Assembly (NCBI GenBank): GCA_028723525.1
Contig: JAQYET010000025.1
Span: 43,548-107,547 of the forward strand
From: Prevotellaceae bacterium
Lineage (GTDB): Bacteria; Bacteroidota; Bacteroidia; Bacteroidales; Bacteroidaceae
DNA: 64,000 bases
Reading direction: 5' to 3'
Under the pieces are notes generated by a model. That model worked only from the letters and a program-made list of their open reading frames with translations, was not told the origin of the DNA and searched no databases. This document shows positions 17,392 through 26,495 of this stretch, in pieces (the first letter of the stretch is position 1; each line of letters opens with the position of its first letter). The translations under genes and the position numbers were made by a program.

Positions 17392-18089
17392 TGAATTTCA
17401 AGGACGGAGAGATACTGTATATCGACAAACCATACCGTATGAGCAGTTTCGGAGCACTGGCTCACATACGTTATCTGCTGACAAAAAGACTGGGATATAA
17501 GGTGAAAGTGGGGCACGCAGGAACACTTGACCCTCTCGCTACGGGCATACTGATACTCTGCACCGGGCGTGCCACTAAGCGCATTGAGGAACTGCAGAAA
17601 CACACTAAGGAATATGTGGCAACGCTGCAGTTGGGAGCTACCACCGCAAGTTATGACATGGAGCACCCTGTGAACGCCACTTATCCCACCGAACAGATAA
17701 CCCGCGAGAGTCTGGAAGAGGCTCTGCGGAAGTTTGTTGGCGACATAGAGCAGGTGCCGCCGGCATACAGTGCGTGCAACGTGAACGGCAAACGGGCATA
17801 TACGTTGATGCGCAAGGGGCACGAGGTGGAACTGGCAGCAAAGCCGGTTCGCATAGAAGAGATTGAACTTCAGGCTTTCGACAGCGAAAAGATGCAGGCC
17901 ACGATACGGGTGGTATGCGGCAAAGGAACCTACATCCGCTCGCTTGCACGCGACATCGGAGAGGCTCTCGGCAGCGGCTCATACCTCACCTCCCTGCGAC
18001 GTACACGTGTGGGAAAAGTGACGGAGGATATGTGCCATACGTTCGACACTTTCGATGCTTGGCTGGAAGGGGTTGAGATTGAAGGGTAA
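17391..18089 (+). CDS. truB: tRNA pseudouridine(55) synthase TruB
   Basis: It makes pseudouridine 55 in the T-loop of tRNAs. The catalytic Asp lies in GHAGTLDPLATGIL near residue 47, followed by PPAYSA and the CGKGTYIRSLARDIG block. The length of 232 residues is short because the C-terminal PUA extension is reduced. The ATG at 17391 overlaps the uppP stop (TGATG); a TTG one codon earlier is possible but less likely. Confidence 0.97.
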   Translation: MNFKDGEILYIDKPYRMSSFGALAHIRYLLTKRLGYKVKVGHAGTLDPLATGILILCTGRATKRIEELQKHTKEYVATLQLGATTASYDMEHPVNATYPTEQITRESLEEALRKFVGDIEQVPPAYSACNVNGKRAYTLMRKGHEVELAAKPVRIEEIELQAFDSEKMQATIRVVCGKGTYIRSLARDIGEALGSGSYLTSLRRTRVGKVTEDMCHTFDTFDAWLEGVEIEG

Positions 18090-18202
18090 GCGATGAGCAT
18101 TGAGCCGTCTTTACGTGCCTCGCCTCGAAAGCGTTTTCTATCGAAGCAGAGCGGAGCGTGAGACATTTACATTTACAGGAAAAGAGAAAAAGAAAGATAA
18201 AT

Positions 18203-19321
18203 ATGAAACTATCGCAATTCAAATTCAAACTGCCGGAGGAATCAGTGGCGCAGACTCCTTCGTATCACCGCGACGAATGCCGCCTTATGATTTTGCATCG
18301 CAAGTCGAAGAAGATAGACATGTATCGCACCGATGAGAACGGCGAACCGCTGAAAGACGACGAAGGCAATCCTGTCTTTCTCGACTTTCGCAACGTGCTC
18401 GAGCACTTCGACGACGGCGACACGTTCATATTCAATGACACAAAGGTGTTCCCGGCACGCCTGTTCGGAACGAAGGAAAAGACCGATGCCAAGATAGAGG
18501 TGTTTCTGCTGCGCGAACTGAACGAGGAGATGCGCCTGTGGGACGTGCTGGTGGAGCCGGCGCGCAAGATAAGAATAGGCAACAAACTGTTCTTCGACGA
18601 CTCGGGGACAATGGTGGCAGAGGTTATCGACAACACCACAAGCCGCGGACGCACACTGCGTTTCCTCTATGATTGCCCGCACGATGAGTTCAAACGCGAA
18701 CTGTTTGCACTCGGCGAAGCGCCGCTGCCGAGGTATATCGTGGACAACCGACCGGCAACGGCAGACGACCTCAACGACTTTCAGTGCATATTCGCTAAGA
18801 ACGAAGGAGCCGTGACGGCACCTGCGGCAGGACTGCACTTCAGCCGTGAGATGATGAAACGCATGGAAATAATCGGCATAAACTTCGCATACGTGACCTT
18901 GCACTGCGGGCTCGGCAACTTCCACGACATCGAAGTGGAAGACCTCACGAAGCATAAAATGGACTCGGAACAGATGTTCATAAACACCGAGGCATGCCGG
19001 ATAGTGAACGACACGAAGACCGCCGGGCGGCATATCTGCGCCGTGGGAACGAGCGTTCTGAAAGCGACAGAGACTGCGGTGGGCACCGACGGCCTGCTGA
19101 AAGAATACGAGGGGTGGACCAACAAGTTCATATTCCCGCCATACGACGTGACACTCGCCGACTCGATGATAGCCAATTTCTACCACCCCTACTCCCCCCT
19201 GCTCATGTCAACGGCGGCATTCGGCGGCTACGACCTCGTGATGGAGGCTTACGAACTGGCAGTAAACAACGGCTATCGCTTCGGATGCTACGGTGATGCG
19301 ATGCTTATCTTAGACGACTGA
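18203..19321 (+). CDS. queA: S-adenosylmethionine:tRNA ribosyltransferase-isomerase
   Basis: It transfers and rearranges the ribose of SAM onto preQ1 in tRNA to give epoxyqueuosine. The protein of 372 residues starts [13 protein letters not shown] and carries [23 protein letters not shown] and the C-terminal [10 protein letters not shown] block, all characteristic of QueA. A longer in-frame start at 18158 is less likely, since MKLSQF is where the family begins. The 113-nt gap after truB has no other gene. Its stop overlaps the folK start by one base. Confidence 0.96.
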   Translation: MKLSQFKFKLPEESVAQTPSYHRDECRLMILHRKSKKIDMYRTDENGEPLKDDEGNPVFLDFRNVLEHFDDGDTFIFNDTKVFPARLFGTKEKTDAKIEVFLLRELNEEMRLWDVLVEPARKIRIGNKLFFDDSGTMVAEVIDNTTSRGRTLRFLYDCPHDEFKRELFALGEAPLPRYIVDNRPATADDLNDFQCIFAKNEGAVTAPAAGLHFSREMMKRMEIIGINFAYVTLHCGLGNFHDIEVEDLTKHKMDSEQMFINTEACRIVNDTKTAGRHICAVGTSVLKATETAVGTDGLLKEYEGWTNKFIFPPYDVTLADSMIANFYHPYSPLLMSTAAFGGYDLVMEAYELAVNNGYRFGCYGDAMLILDD

Positions 19322-19728
19322 TGCACACGGTTTACCTTAGTCTCGGCAGCAACCTCGGAAACAGAGAGGAAAATCTGCACAAGGCTATAACGGAAATAGG
19401 AAAGTTGGTTGGTGAAGTTGTTCGCCAATCAACTTTTTATGTAACAGAGCCTTGGGGCTTCAAGTCGGACAATCTCTTTGCCAATGCCGCAGTATGTTGT
19501 GTCACAGAGCGTTCCCCGAGGGAGGTATTGGCACTGACACAGGAGATAGAACGCCGCATGGGAAGGAGCAAAAAGTCATCCGGCGGCAACTACAGCGACC
19601 GCATCATCGACATCGACATACTTTATTACGACGACATAACAATAGACGATGCCGACCTGAAAATCCCTCATCCGCACATCAAGGAGAGGGAGTTCGTGAT
19701 GAAACCATTGGAAGAAATATTCAGATAA
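19321..19728 (+). CDS. folK: HPPK, 6-hydroxymethyl-7,8-dihydropterin pyrophosphokinase
   Basis: It pyrophosphorylates the pterin for folate synthesis. The 135-residue protein has SLGSNLGNREENL at the N-terminus, YVTEPWGF, and the metal-binding DIDILYYDD block, and ends with the HPHIKEREFVMKPLEE segment of the family. It is the last gene of the ftsX operon. Confidence 0.96.
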   Translation: MHTVYLSLGSNLGNREENLHKAITEIGKLVGEVVRQSTFYVTEPWGFKSDNLFANAAVCCVTERSPREVLALTQEIERRMGRSKKSSGGNYSDRIIDIDILYYDDITIDDADLKIPHPHIKEREFVMKPLEEIFR

Positions 19729-19793
19729 AACCGTTTCATAACGAGCGTCTCTACTCTCGTAAAATTCAAAACATCGCAGGAGAAGAATAAATG

Positions 19794-19827
19794 AAAAGGT
19801 TCGGAAATTTGCTTTCCGAACCTTTTT
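19794..19827. terminator. Bidirectional terminator between folK and tRNA-Pro
   Basis: A 14-bp near-perfect stem (19794-19807 with 19813-19827) contains AGGTTCGGAAA and has A and T runs on both sides. It can end the folK operon on the plus strand and the tRNA transcript on the minus strand. Confidence 0.9.
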
Positions 19828-19839
19828 CCTTCGCTTCCG

Positions 19840-19912
19840 TCGGGATTACTGGACTCGAACCAGCGACCTCGCGCCCCCCAGACGTGTGCGCTACCAACTG
19901 CGCTAAATCCCG
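19840..19912 (-). tRNA. tRNA-Pro(GGG)
   Basis: The cloverleaf folds on the minus strand: acceptor CGGGATT pairs fully with AATCCCG, D stem GCGC/GCGC, anticodon loop CTGGGGG (anticodon GGG at 34-36), T arm GCTGG-TTCGAGT-CCAGT, discriminator A. The anticodon stem has one A-C mismatch at its second pair. CCA is not encoded. It stands alone. Confidence 0.95.
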
Positions 19913-19953
19913 AACATTGAATAAATCGTGCAGAACACTGAATTATCCGAGTG

Positions 19954-19961
19954 CAAAGGTA
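19954..19961 (-). promoter_or_regulatory. -7 box of tRNA-Pro
   Basis: TACCTTTG followed by CAC on the minus strand lies about 41 nt before the tRNA 5' end. A TTTG about 19 nt further upstream gives near-consensus spacing. Confidence 0.75.
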
Positions 19962-20152
19962 TGGACTTTTGACGAGAAAAACAAATATTTGAAGATATTT
20001 TTTGTTGCCGACAATGCAAAATGAAAACTTACTGCCGACAAATCAAAAACCTGCTGATAGGAAACCGCAGAAATGCTATCTCAACGACAGAACTGCGTTA
20101 TCACACCGCTACTGCATATATAATGGAGCATCGCTCGGTATAAACCTCCGCA

Positions 20153-20237
20153 CAAAACCGGCGAAATTGCTGACCAAAATCGGCGAAATTGAAAAGTAAA
20201 ATCGGCGATATTACTCTGCAATTTCGCCGATTTTGCA
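20153..20237. repeat. 22-bp-phased palindrome array, copy 3 (4 units)
   Basis: Four GSCG centres, each 22 bp apart, within A/T-rich arms; the first core has drifted to ACCGGCGA. It lies 57 bp past the 3' end of the Toprim-like gene, in an otherwise empty gap (19962-20294) upstream of the tRNA promoter. Confidence 0.85.
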
Positions 20238-20294
20238 ATGCTGCGTATATCAAAACACAAACCGACGGGGCATATACGGCGACGCGAAACGCCG

Positions 20295-21155
20295 TCAATA
20301 GATGTCTTCAGAAAGGAAATAGCACTGATGACGGGTGTTGATGAGTTCTAAAAGAGAATTCAGACGCATATCCACAACGGGCATGTTGCGATAGAAAGAC
20401 ACCTGTGCCTCGTAGCGTTTGCGGCTTCCACGCTCTATCATTTCCTTGGCATTGGGCGGAATGAAGAATGATGCCCGCTCGCCGACGCACGAGAATATCT
20501 CGTTTTGAAAGTTGTATATCGACACGAAATCCAAGTCGGCAAAGTGGATATACCGGTTGCTAACCAGCTTCAGCCAATGCCCGAGTTCAGAACTATGCGG
20601 ATGCCTGTGTACGAAGAGAATTTTCTTCTTAGGGAACAGTTTGCGGAAAACGTGTATATAGTGGAAAGCCAACATCTCCTCCACTCCTACAATAAGCACG
20701 TCGCGCGGCACGCTGAATATCTTATATTCATATATATACACATAAGTGCCCCGTGGCGGATTTATCACGAAGTTCGACCCTCCGACCTGCGCTTCTATCG
20801 GCTCCATAGAGGTTACATAGAAGCCCTCCATATACCCTTGCTTAGCGTTGCGGGAGTCGGTCAAAGGCTCTGCGACCTCCTTCTGCGGCACGTCTCCCGC
20901 CTCGGCAAGCCTGAAATTGAGGTAGTTCTGAAGATCCTGTATGTTCAGTTTATCCGAGAGAAACTCCTCCAACAGTTCTTTGCTCGCAGCCTTGAATGTT
21001 ATCCTTGTGCCGTGTTGCGTCGCAGGCAGGAGCACGCCCTCTTGCTTCATACGGTCGAACAATCGAGTCTGTGTCTCGCTTTGCGTCACTTCTTCCCCGT
21101 TATACAGAACGAGCAGACGTTTCAAAGCCCCCATTGTCAGTTTTTGTCTTTTCAT
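20295..21155 (-). CDS. Toprim-domain protein, DUF7281/JetD-like
   Basis: A 286-residue cytoplasmic protein. The N-terminal 80 residues are charged and helical. Residues about 150-220 look like a Toprim domain of the TopoVI-A/Spo11/JetD type: E159 or E160 in LIVGVEEMLAFHYIH, and the acidic pair D207/D209 in YIHFADLDFVSIYNF. The C-terminal FFIPPNAKEMIERG block resembles DUF7281. JetD proteins of Wadjet defence systems cut plasmid DNA with this fold, but no JetABC gene is nearby, so this is an orphan. It has its own promoter (TAAGTTTG at 21208-21201). Nuclease activity is inference; the match is from memory of the motif pattern. Confidence 0.6.
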   Translation of the reverse strand: MKRQKLTMGALKRLLVLYNGEEVTQSETQTRLFDRMKQEGVLLPATQHGTRITFKAASKELLEEFLSDKLNIQDLQNYLNFRLAEAGDVPQKEVAEPLTDSRNAKQGYMEGFYVTSMEPIEAQVGGSNFVINPPRGTYVYIYEYKIFSVPRDVLIVGVEEMLAFHYIHVFRKLFPKKKILFVHRHPHSSELGHWLKLVSNRYIHFADLDFVSIYNFQNEIFSCVGERASFFIPPNAKEMIERGSRKRYEAQVSFYRNMPVVDMRLNSLLELINTRHQCYFLSEDIY

Positions 21156-21200
21156 CTCACGTATCCTTTAATAAATAAACATCAGTCATCTAATCCTTTG

Positions 21201-21208
21201 CAAACTTA
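21201..21208 (-). promoter_or_regulatory. -7 box of the Toprim-like gene
   Basis: TAAGTTTG followed by CA on the minus strand lies 45 nt before the ATG at 21155. The surrounding 21209-21492 stretch is AT-rich and holds no gene. Confidence 0.6.
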
Positions 21209-21492
21209 CGGAAAATATTTGATATTTTGCACAAATATTGTAAAAAAGTTGCAATTTTGTTCCAATATTTACGGAGTTAAAATCTTTTGGAACAATTTTA
21301 TAATAACTTTACGCCATGCCATTCCACCCCTCTCCGGCAGCCGGCAGAACATTGTCGGCAAACCGTTCCCTGCCCCGGTTCGGCACATCAGACTATTTAT
21401 TCCATAACCACAGGAAGCCTCAAATCATTTTACAATTCCTTAATTTTCAATAAAATAGCATCCGGAGGCTTGTCTCTCTGTCATTTTTTCAT

Positions 21493-21500
21493 TACCTTTG
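21493..21500 (+). promoter_or_regulatory. rlpA promoter and leader hairpin
   Basis: TACCTTTG followed by CAGC is a consensus -7 box. The roughly 95-nt leader contains the perfect hairpin CTTATTA-TCG-TAATAAG at 21548-21564, 35 nt before the start codon; whether it regulates is unknown. Confidence 0.7.
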
Positions 21501-21599
21501 CAGCGCACAAAATAAGCAAAAAGCAGTAATAACGCGGCTAAAGGTGTCTTATTATCGTAATAAGATGAGCGTGACAAAGCCGTGAAAAACATTCGAGTT

Positions 21600-21980
21600 A
21601 TGAAGAAATTTATAAGTATCATCATCCTAATGCTCACATTGTGTGTCAGCAATGTCGGTGCACAGGAAAAAGGAATTGCCAGTTACTACGGATTGAAAGC
21701 CCACGGACGAAAGACGAGCAGCGGAGAAAGGCACAACGCCTATGGGCTCGTATGCGCCCACAAAAAGCACCCGATGGGCACGAAACTCAAAGTGACCAAT
21801 CTGCAGAACGGCAAGAGCGTGGTGGTGAGAGTGAACGACCGCGGACCGTTTGCCAAAGGCTGGGTGGTGGATTTGTCGTGGCAGGCAGCAAAAGAAATTG
21901 ATATTCTGTCGAAAGGAATCGCGAAAGTTTCGGTGGAAGTTGTGAAAGACGAGGAGGAGAAAGAGACCCCAAAAGGGTAG
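21600..21980 (+). CDS. RlpA-like double-psi beta-barrel protein
   Basis: A 126-residue exported protein: signal peptide MKKFISIIILMLTLCVSNVGAQ, then a double-psi beta-barrel domain with GIASYYGLKAHGRKTSSGE and the VRVNDRGPFAKG block. RlpA proteins are septal lytic transglycosylases or related peptidoglycan-binding enzymes. The Asp of NDRGPF is the candidate catalytic residue. There is no SPOR domain and no lipobox, so this is a minimal, soluble form. The ATG at 21600 is chosen over a GTG at 21582 because it begins the signal peptide. Confidence 0.9.
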   Translation: MKKFISIIILMLTLCVSNVGAQEKGIASYYGLKAHGRKTSSGERHNAYGLVCAHKKHPMGTKLKVTNLQNGKSVVVRVNDRGPFAKGWVVDLSWQAAKEIDILSKGIAKVSVEVVKDEEEKETPKG

Positions 21981-22071
21981 CGAAATCCCTTATTTCAGCC
22001 ACTTTTTACAAAAAGGCAGCATGTAAGTGAAAATTTTCCGGGAATTACTTGGAGGTTTAAAATAAAACCAG

Positions 22072-22079
22072 TACTTTTG
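22072..22079 (+). promoter_or_regulatory. -7 box of gdhA
   Basis: TACTTTTG followed by CTGC lies 60 nt before the gdhA ATG, leaving a long AT-rich leader. Confidence 0.65.
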
Positions 22080-22139
22080 CTGCATCTACTTGACAAAATG
22101 TCAACGTTTAACCTATATAATTATAATTAAACTCATACT

Positions 22140-23483
22140 ATGGAAGTTAAAAAGATTATGCAAGCCTTGGAGCAGAAGCATCCGGGCGAGTCAGAGTTCT
22201 TGCAGGCTGTGCAGGAAGTGCTTGAGTCTATCGAAGAAGTTTACAACCAGCATCCCGAGTTCGAGAAAGCAAAAATCGTCGAGAGAATGGTTGAGCCGGA
22301 TCGTATATTCACTTTCCGCGTGAACTGGATTGACGACAATGGCGAAGTGCAGACCAACCTCGGTTATCGCGTGCAGTTCAACAGTGCCATCGGTCCGTAC
22401 AAAGGCGGTCTCCGCTTCCACAAGGCGGTTACTCCTTCAATGCTGAAGTTCCTCGGTTTCGAGCAGACTTTCAAGAATGCCCTCACCACTCTGCCAATGG
22501 GTGGCGGTAAGGGTGGCTCTGATTTCGACCCGACAGGCAAGTCTGAGGCTGAAATCATGCGCTTCTGTCAGGCATTCATGCTCGAACTGAAGCACTGCAT
22601 CGGTCCCGATCAGGATATTCCTGCAGGCGATGTTGGTGTAGGCGGTCGCGAAATAGGCTATCTGAACGGTATGTATCAGAAGCTCACACGTGAATATCAC
22701 ACAGGCGTGCTCACCGGTAAGGGCATGACATGGGGCGGTTCAGAATTCCGTCCGGAGGCTACCGGTTACGGTGCACTCTACTTCACAGAGCACCTTCTGA
22801 AGAAGGCAGGCAAGGACATCAAGAACAAGAAGATTGCAGTTTCAGGCTTCGGCAACGTGGCTTGGGGTGCCTCTCAGAAGGCAGTTCAGCTCGGTGCTAA
22901 GGTGGTTGCTATCTCAGGACCTGACGGTGTATGCGAAATCCCTGAAGGCATCACCAACGAGATGATTGACTATATGCTCGAAATGCGTGCTTCCAACCGC
23001 AATAAGGTTGAAGACATGGCAACCAAGTTCCCCGGCAAGGCTAAGTTCACAGCCGGCAAGAAGGCTTGGAGCATTCCTTGCGACATCGCTCTCCCATGCG
23101 CATTCCAGAACGAACTTAGCGAAGACGACGCTAAGGAACTGAAGGCTAACGGCTGCTGGTGCTGCTGCGAAGTTTCCAACATGGGTTGCCAGCCGGGTGC
23201 TATCCACTTCTTCCAGAAGAACGGTGTGCTCTTCGCTCCGGGTAAAGCAGTTAACGCCGGTGGCGTTGCTACCTCCGGTCTTGAGATGACACAGAACGCA
23301 GCTCACCTGAGCTGGTCTGCAGAAGAGGTGAACAGCAAGCTCCATTGGATTATGGAAAGCATCCACGAGCAGTGCGTTAAGTTCGGTACACAGCCCGACG
23401 GCTCTGTTGACTACGTCAAGGGTGCAAACATTGCAGGCTTCATGAAGGTGGCGCAGGCAATGCTCGAACAAGGAGTTGTGTAA
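22140..23483 (+). CDS. gdhA: Glutamate dehydrogenase (hexameric, GdhA type)
   Basis: It reductively aminates 2-oxoglutarate with ammonia, a main entry of nitrogen in gut Bacteroidales. The 447-residue length fits the hexameric class. The substrate region PYKGGLRFHKAVTPSMLKFL and the catalytic block LPMGGGKGGSDFDP are intact, as is GFGNVAWGASQ of the nucleotide fold. Near residue 338 the sequence reads GCWCCCEVSNMGCQ, where the E. coli enzyme has AVAEGANMPTT; this replaces a cofactor-side loop with a cysteine cluster. Codon use is strongly biased, as in a highly expressed gene. It has its own promoter and terminator. Confidence 0.97.
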   Translation: MEVKKIMQALEQKHPGESEFLQAVQEVLESIEEVYNQHPEFEKAKIVERMVEPDRIFTFRVNWIDDNGEVQTNLGYRVQFNSAIGPYKGGLRFHKAVTPSMLKFLGFEQTFKNALTTLPMGGGKGGSDFDPTGKSEAEIMRFCQAFMLELKHCIGPDQDIPAGDVGVGGREIGYLNGMYQKLTREYHTGVLTGKGMTWGGSEFRPEATGYGALYFTEHLLKKAGKDIKNKKIAVSGFGNVAWGASQKAVQLGAKVVAISGPDGVCEIPEGITNEMIDYMLEMRASNRNKVEDMATKFPGKAKFTAGKKAWSIPCDIALPCAFQNELSEDDAKELKANGCWCCCEVSNMGCQPGAIHFFQKNGVLFAPGKAVNAGGVATSGLEMTQNAAHLSWSAEEVNSKLHWIMESIHEQCVKFGTQPDGSVDYVKGANIAGFMKVAQAMLEQGVV

Positions 23484-23517
23484 AATACACTCTATATTCT
23501 AAATGTTTTTAATTCTT

Positions 23518-23555
23518 GTCCGAGCCAATCGTGAGATTGGTTCGGACATCTTTTT
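23518..23555 (+). terminator. gdhA terminator
   Basis: The 13-bp stem GTCCGAGCCAATC / GATTGGTTCGGAC (23518-23530 with 23535-23547, GTGA loop) is followed by ATCTTTTTG. It has one G-T pair. Bases 23556-23685 show no gene. Confidence 0.95.
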
Positions 23556-23685
23556 GTGTTCTATCGCCAACTATGGACACCGCAGAAGATGCCCCATCGG
23601 CTCTGCGATGCAAGAACATAACGAGACCGACGGAGCCTCGTTTCTGTGATGGGAACAAGTTATTGGGATTGCAAAAACGTCTCTC

Positions 23686-25137
23686 CTACTGCCGGTTCTT
23701 TGAAAGGCAGAGCAGGATGTCGCCCTTCTCAAGCGTCAACCTGCCATTAGGCACAATCACACTTTTGCCTCTCTTCACCATCATCACAAGCGTTCCTTCG
23801 GGGATGTTCATCTCAGAGAGTTTGCTCCCGGCGGCAAACATCTCGTCGGTCAGTACAACCTCATATAGTTGCGAGTCGAGTTCTTCCGGAATTTCCACTC
23901 CAAACTCGTTCCCGGTCTTCTCTTCCGGCATGTCAAGTTTCAGTTTTCGGGCAAGCAAAGAGATTGTAGTGCCCTGCAGGGTGAGCGAAACGATGGTTAT
24001 GAAGAACACTATATTGAAAAGCATCGACGCTCCCTCCACGTTGTTAATCAGCGGGTAAGTGGCAAAGATGATAGGCACTGCGCCGCGCAATCCCACCCAA
24101 GAAAGGAACACTTTGGCACGAGCGGGCATTGACCTGTAAGGAACAAGACAGAGAAACACGCTCAACGGACGGGCAATGAATATCATGAACACGCCGATAG
24201 CGAGAGACACGATGCCCACATCGAGCATTTCTGAAGGATTAACCAGCAATCCTAACGTTATGAAAAGCACTATCTGCAACAGCCATGTCAGCCCGCTGAG
24301 GAATGTTGACATCTCTTTCCGATACGACAAACTGCTGTTTCCAACAACCAAACCGGCGATATAGACAGCCAGATAGCCGTTGCCGCGGAGCATGTCGGTG
24401 AGAGTGAACGTTATGAAAATGATACTCAAGAGCAAAACAGGATATAAAGAGGCATTCGGAAGGTTAATCCTGTTAATCAGCCACACACCCAAACGCCCGG
24501 CGAGATAGCCAAAGAGTCCGCCAAAGACGAACTGTTCGGAGAGTGTCAGGAGGAGGTGAGGCACCGACATCTGCGTTCCCGAAACCACCACTTCCATGAG
24601 TGCTATGGTGAGCATATATGCCATCGGGTCATTACTTCCGCTCTCCAGTTCGAGGATTGGGCGCAGCTTGTTTTTCAGTCCGATGCCCTGTGTGCGAAGA
24701 AGGTTGAACACCGAGGCAGAGTCGGTTGACGACATCGTGGCAGCAAGGAGCATCGACACCATCAGCGAGAGTTGGATGTCGAGCGCCGACCAGCGTGACA
24801 GTCCGTAGATGAAGGCACCGGTAAGTGCAGTGGTGAGCACCACGCCGACGGTGGAAAGCAGCACTCCGGGACCGATAATGGACTTTATCTCCTTGAATTT
24901 CGTGTCCATCCCGCCCGAAAACAATATCACGCTGAGTGCAATCATTCCGATAAACTGTGTCCGGGCAGGGCTGTCGAAGTGCATGCCAAGCCCTTCGCTG
25001 CCGAAAGCCATGCCCGTGAAGAGGAAGAGCAAGAGTGTGGGAATGCCGAAACGATAACCGGTCTTGCTGATAATGATGCTTACCAGCACGATGAAAGAGC
25101 CTATGAAGAATATGTTTTCTGTAGTGAATGTAATCAT
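23686..25137 (-). CDS. Potassium/proton antiporter (CPA1, NhaP2-like)
   Basis: A 483-residue protein with 12-13 membrane helices of the cation/proton antiporter fold, including SSTDSASVFNLLR and ELESGSNDPMAYMLTI, the latter holding the ND pair expected in the ion path. The tail (about residues 400-483) is a TrkA-C/RCK-C-like regulatory domain with SELNIPEGTLVMMVKRG character. The layout matches NhaP2/CvrA. It probably exports K+ or Na+ in pH or osmotic control. Single gene, with a leader of about 90 nt that contains the hairpin CCGAC-ATAAA-GTCGG (25208-25222). Confidence 0.9.
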   Translation of the reverse strand: MITFTTENIFFIGSFIVLVSIIISKTGYRFGIPTLLLFLFTGMAFGSEGLGMHFDSPARTQFIGMIALSVILFSGGMDTKFKEIKSIIGPGVLLSTVGVVLTTALTGAFIYGLSRWSALDIQLSLMVSMLLAATMSSTDSASVFNLLRTQGIGLKNKLRPILELESGSNDPMAYMLTIALMEVVVSGTQMSVPHLLLTLSEQFVFGGLFGYLAGRLGVWLINRINLPNASLYPVLLLSIIFITFTLTDMLRGNGYLAVYIAGLVVGNSSLSYRKEMSTFLSGLTWLLQIVLFITLGLLVNPSEMLDVGIVSLAIGVFMIFIARPLSVFLCLVPYRSMPARAKVFLSWVGLRGAVPIIFATYPLINNVEGASMLFNIVFFITIVSLTLQGTTISLLARKLKLDMPEEKTGNEFGVEIPEELDSQLYEVVLTDEMFAAGSKLSEMNIPEGTLVMMVKRGKSVIVPNGRLTLEKGDILLCLSKNRQ

Positions 25138-25225
25138 ATTAAAGAGTTTTGAAACCTGAAATGGTCTGCCTTTGTCGCATCCAATAACATGTATATAAAA
25201 TGCGAACCGACATAAAGTCGGCTCA

Positions 25226-25233
25226 CAAAGATA
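25226..25233 (-). promoter_or_regulatory. -7 box of the antiporter gene
   Basis: TATCTTTG followed by TG on the minus strand lies 88 nt before the ATG at 25137. Confidence 0.6.
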
Positions 25234-25375
25234 CGGAAAAATATTCAGAAAAACGAATAATCGCAGTCAATTACTCTTTTTTGCCCCCCCAAAACACGGT
25301 GACAATGGTATTTCATCGCAACACAATGTCGGTACGACCGGCTGCCTACCGCTGTTCATATTCCGGCCGCAGAAC

Positions 25376-26212
25376 CTATTTTCTGCTTGTGCTGACGTCA
25401 AACTCCGTTATCCGCGACGTCACCTGCTCGTTGCCCTGAATGGCTCTGATGCGGAAATGCGCCGTGCCGTTCTTCAGTCTGTTGCCTGCCTTAACCATTG
25501 CAGTGTAGCGTATTCCGCGGTGTGGCGCGATGCTCTCCACGTGGATTGACGGCGAGATATAGATTTGCTTCGAACCCGATGTCTCCTCCACAATCGGCTG
25601 AACATCGAATAACGTGCGGTCTGAATTGTTGTAAACCTCGAATATCACCTTGCTTGTCTCGCGGGCACGGAGGGTTTTGTCCATGTCTTCATCCACGAAA
25701 CGAGCATTGCGAATTTCCAGTTCCGGGTTGAAAAGTGCACTGACGCCACTGCTATTTGAGGTCGAAGGCTCAAACGAGCGGGGCGTTGAAGCACTATAAT
25801 CGCTGTTGTAGTCGATGTCGTTATAGTCGTAGATGCGGTCGTCGCCGCTGTTCGTTGGGTCGTAACCGCTGCCCCTGTCGTCATACGAAGACATACTGTC
25901 GTCACGTTTTGTGCGGTTTTCGTAACTATTGCGACGCTCATATTCCATGCGGTCAGACCTGTATTCCTCATAACGACGTTCGCGCTCGGAGTTATCCACC
26001 GCGCTGCCTATTGCAGCACCCACCGCAGCACCGCCAGCCATTCCAATCAATGTGCCGATATCACTGCCCCGGGCACCGCCCGTTATTCCGCCAATCGCCG
26101 AGCCGATTATCGAGCCTATGCCTGAGCCTTGATAAGCACCTACGCCGGTGTAGGTTGTGCAACCACTGAGCAAAAGGGCTGCCGCAGTCACTGTAAGAAA
26201 CGTTTTTTTCAT
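25376..26212 (-). CDS. Glycine-zipper lipoprotein
   Basis: A 278-residue lipoprotein. The signal peptide ends in the lipobox LLSGC (Cys about residue 17), so it is lipidated. Residues about 30-75 form a glycine-zipper with alternating GSxxGSAIGG and GAAVGAAIGS repeats, which can insert in the outer membrane. A low-complexity Arg/Glu/Tyr/Ser/Asp stretch follows, then a C-terminal domain with KVIFEVYNNSDRTLFDVQP that looks like an immunoglobulin-type beta sandwich. The function is unknown; an envelope integrity role is plausible. The ATG at 26212 is chosen over 26284 because a -7 box lies between. Confidence 0.85.
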   Translation of the reverse strand: MKKTFLTVTAAALLLSGCTTYTGVGAYQGSGIGSIIGSAIGGITGGARGSDIGTLIGMAGGAAVGAAIGSAVDNSERERRYEEYRSDRMEYERRNSYENRTKRDDSMSSYDDRGSGYDPTNSGDDRIYDYNDIDYNSDYSASTPRSFEPSTSNSSGVSALFNPELEIRNARFVDEDMDKTLRARETSKVIFEVYNNSDRTLFDVQPIVEETSGSKQIYISPSIHVESIAPHRGIRYTAMVKAGNRLKNGTAHFRIRAIQGNEQVTSRITEFDVSTSRK

Positions 26213-26257
26213 ATCCTTAATATTTAATCCTATCGGTATGTTATACACTATCCGCAG

Positions 26258-26265
26258 CAAAGGTA
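26258..26265 (-). promoter_or_regulatory. -7 box of the glycine-zipper lipoprotein gene
   Basis: TACCTTTG followed by CTGC on the minus strand lies 45 nt before the ATG at 26212 and inside the longer reading frame. Confidence 0.75.
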
Positions 26266-26495
26266 TGTTTTTTTTACGAAACAATGCTTGTTTTTCCCCT
26301 ATTTTAAGATAGGGAAATCCCTAAAATATTTTTCATTCATTCTCGTTTTTCGGCATTATTCACATAAAAATTCGTATGTTATAATATCTTTGTATATCGG
26401 CATTGACATTCCTAACCTGCCTGCAAGGATTACCGCTTCAGACCTCATAAATAGGATTTCCGTCAAATGTGACTTGCTGACATCAGGCAAGGGCG

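Noticed and set aside
20505-21407. 300-residue plus-strand reading frame
   Set aside because: Antisense to the Toprim-like gene and running through its promoter; no domain seen.
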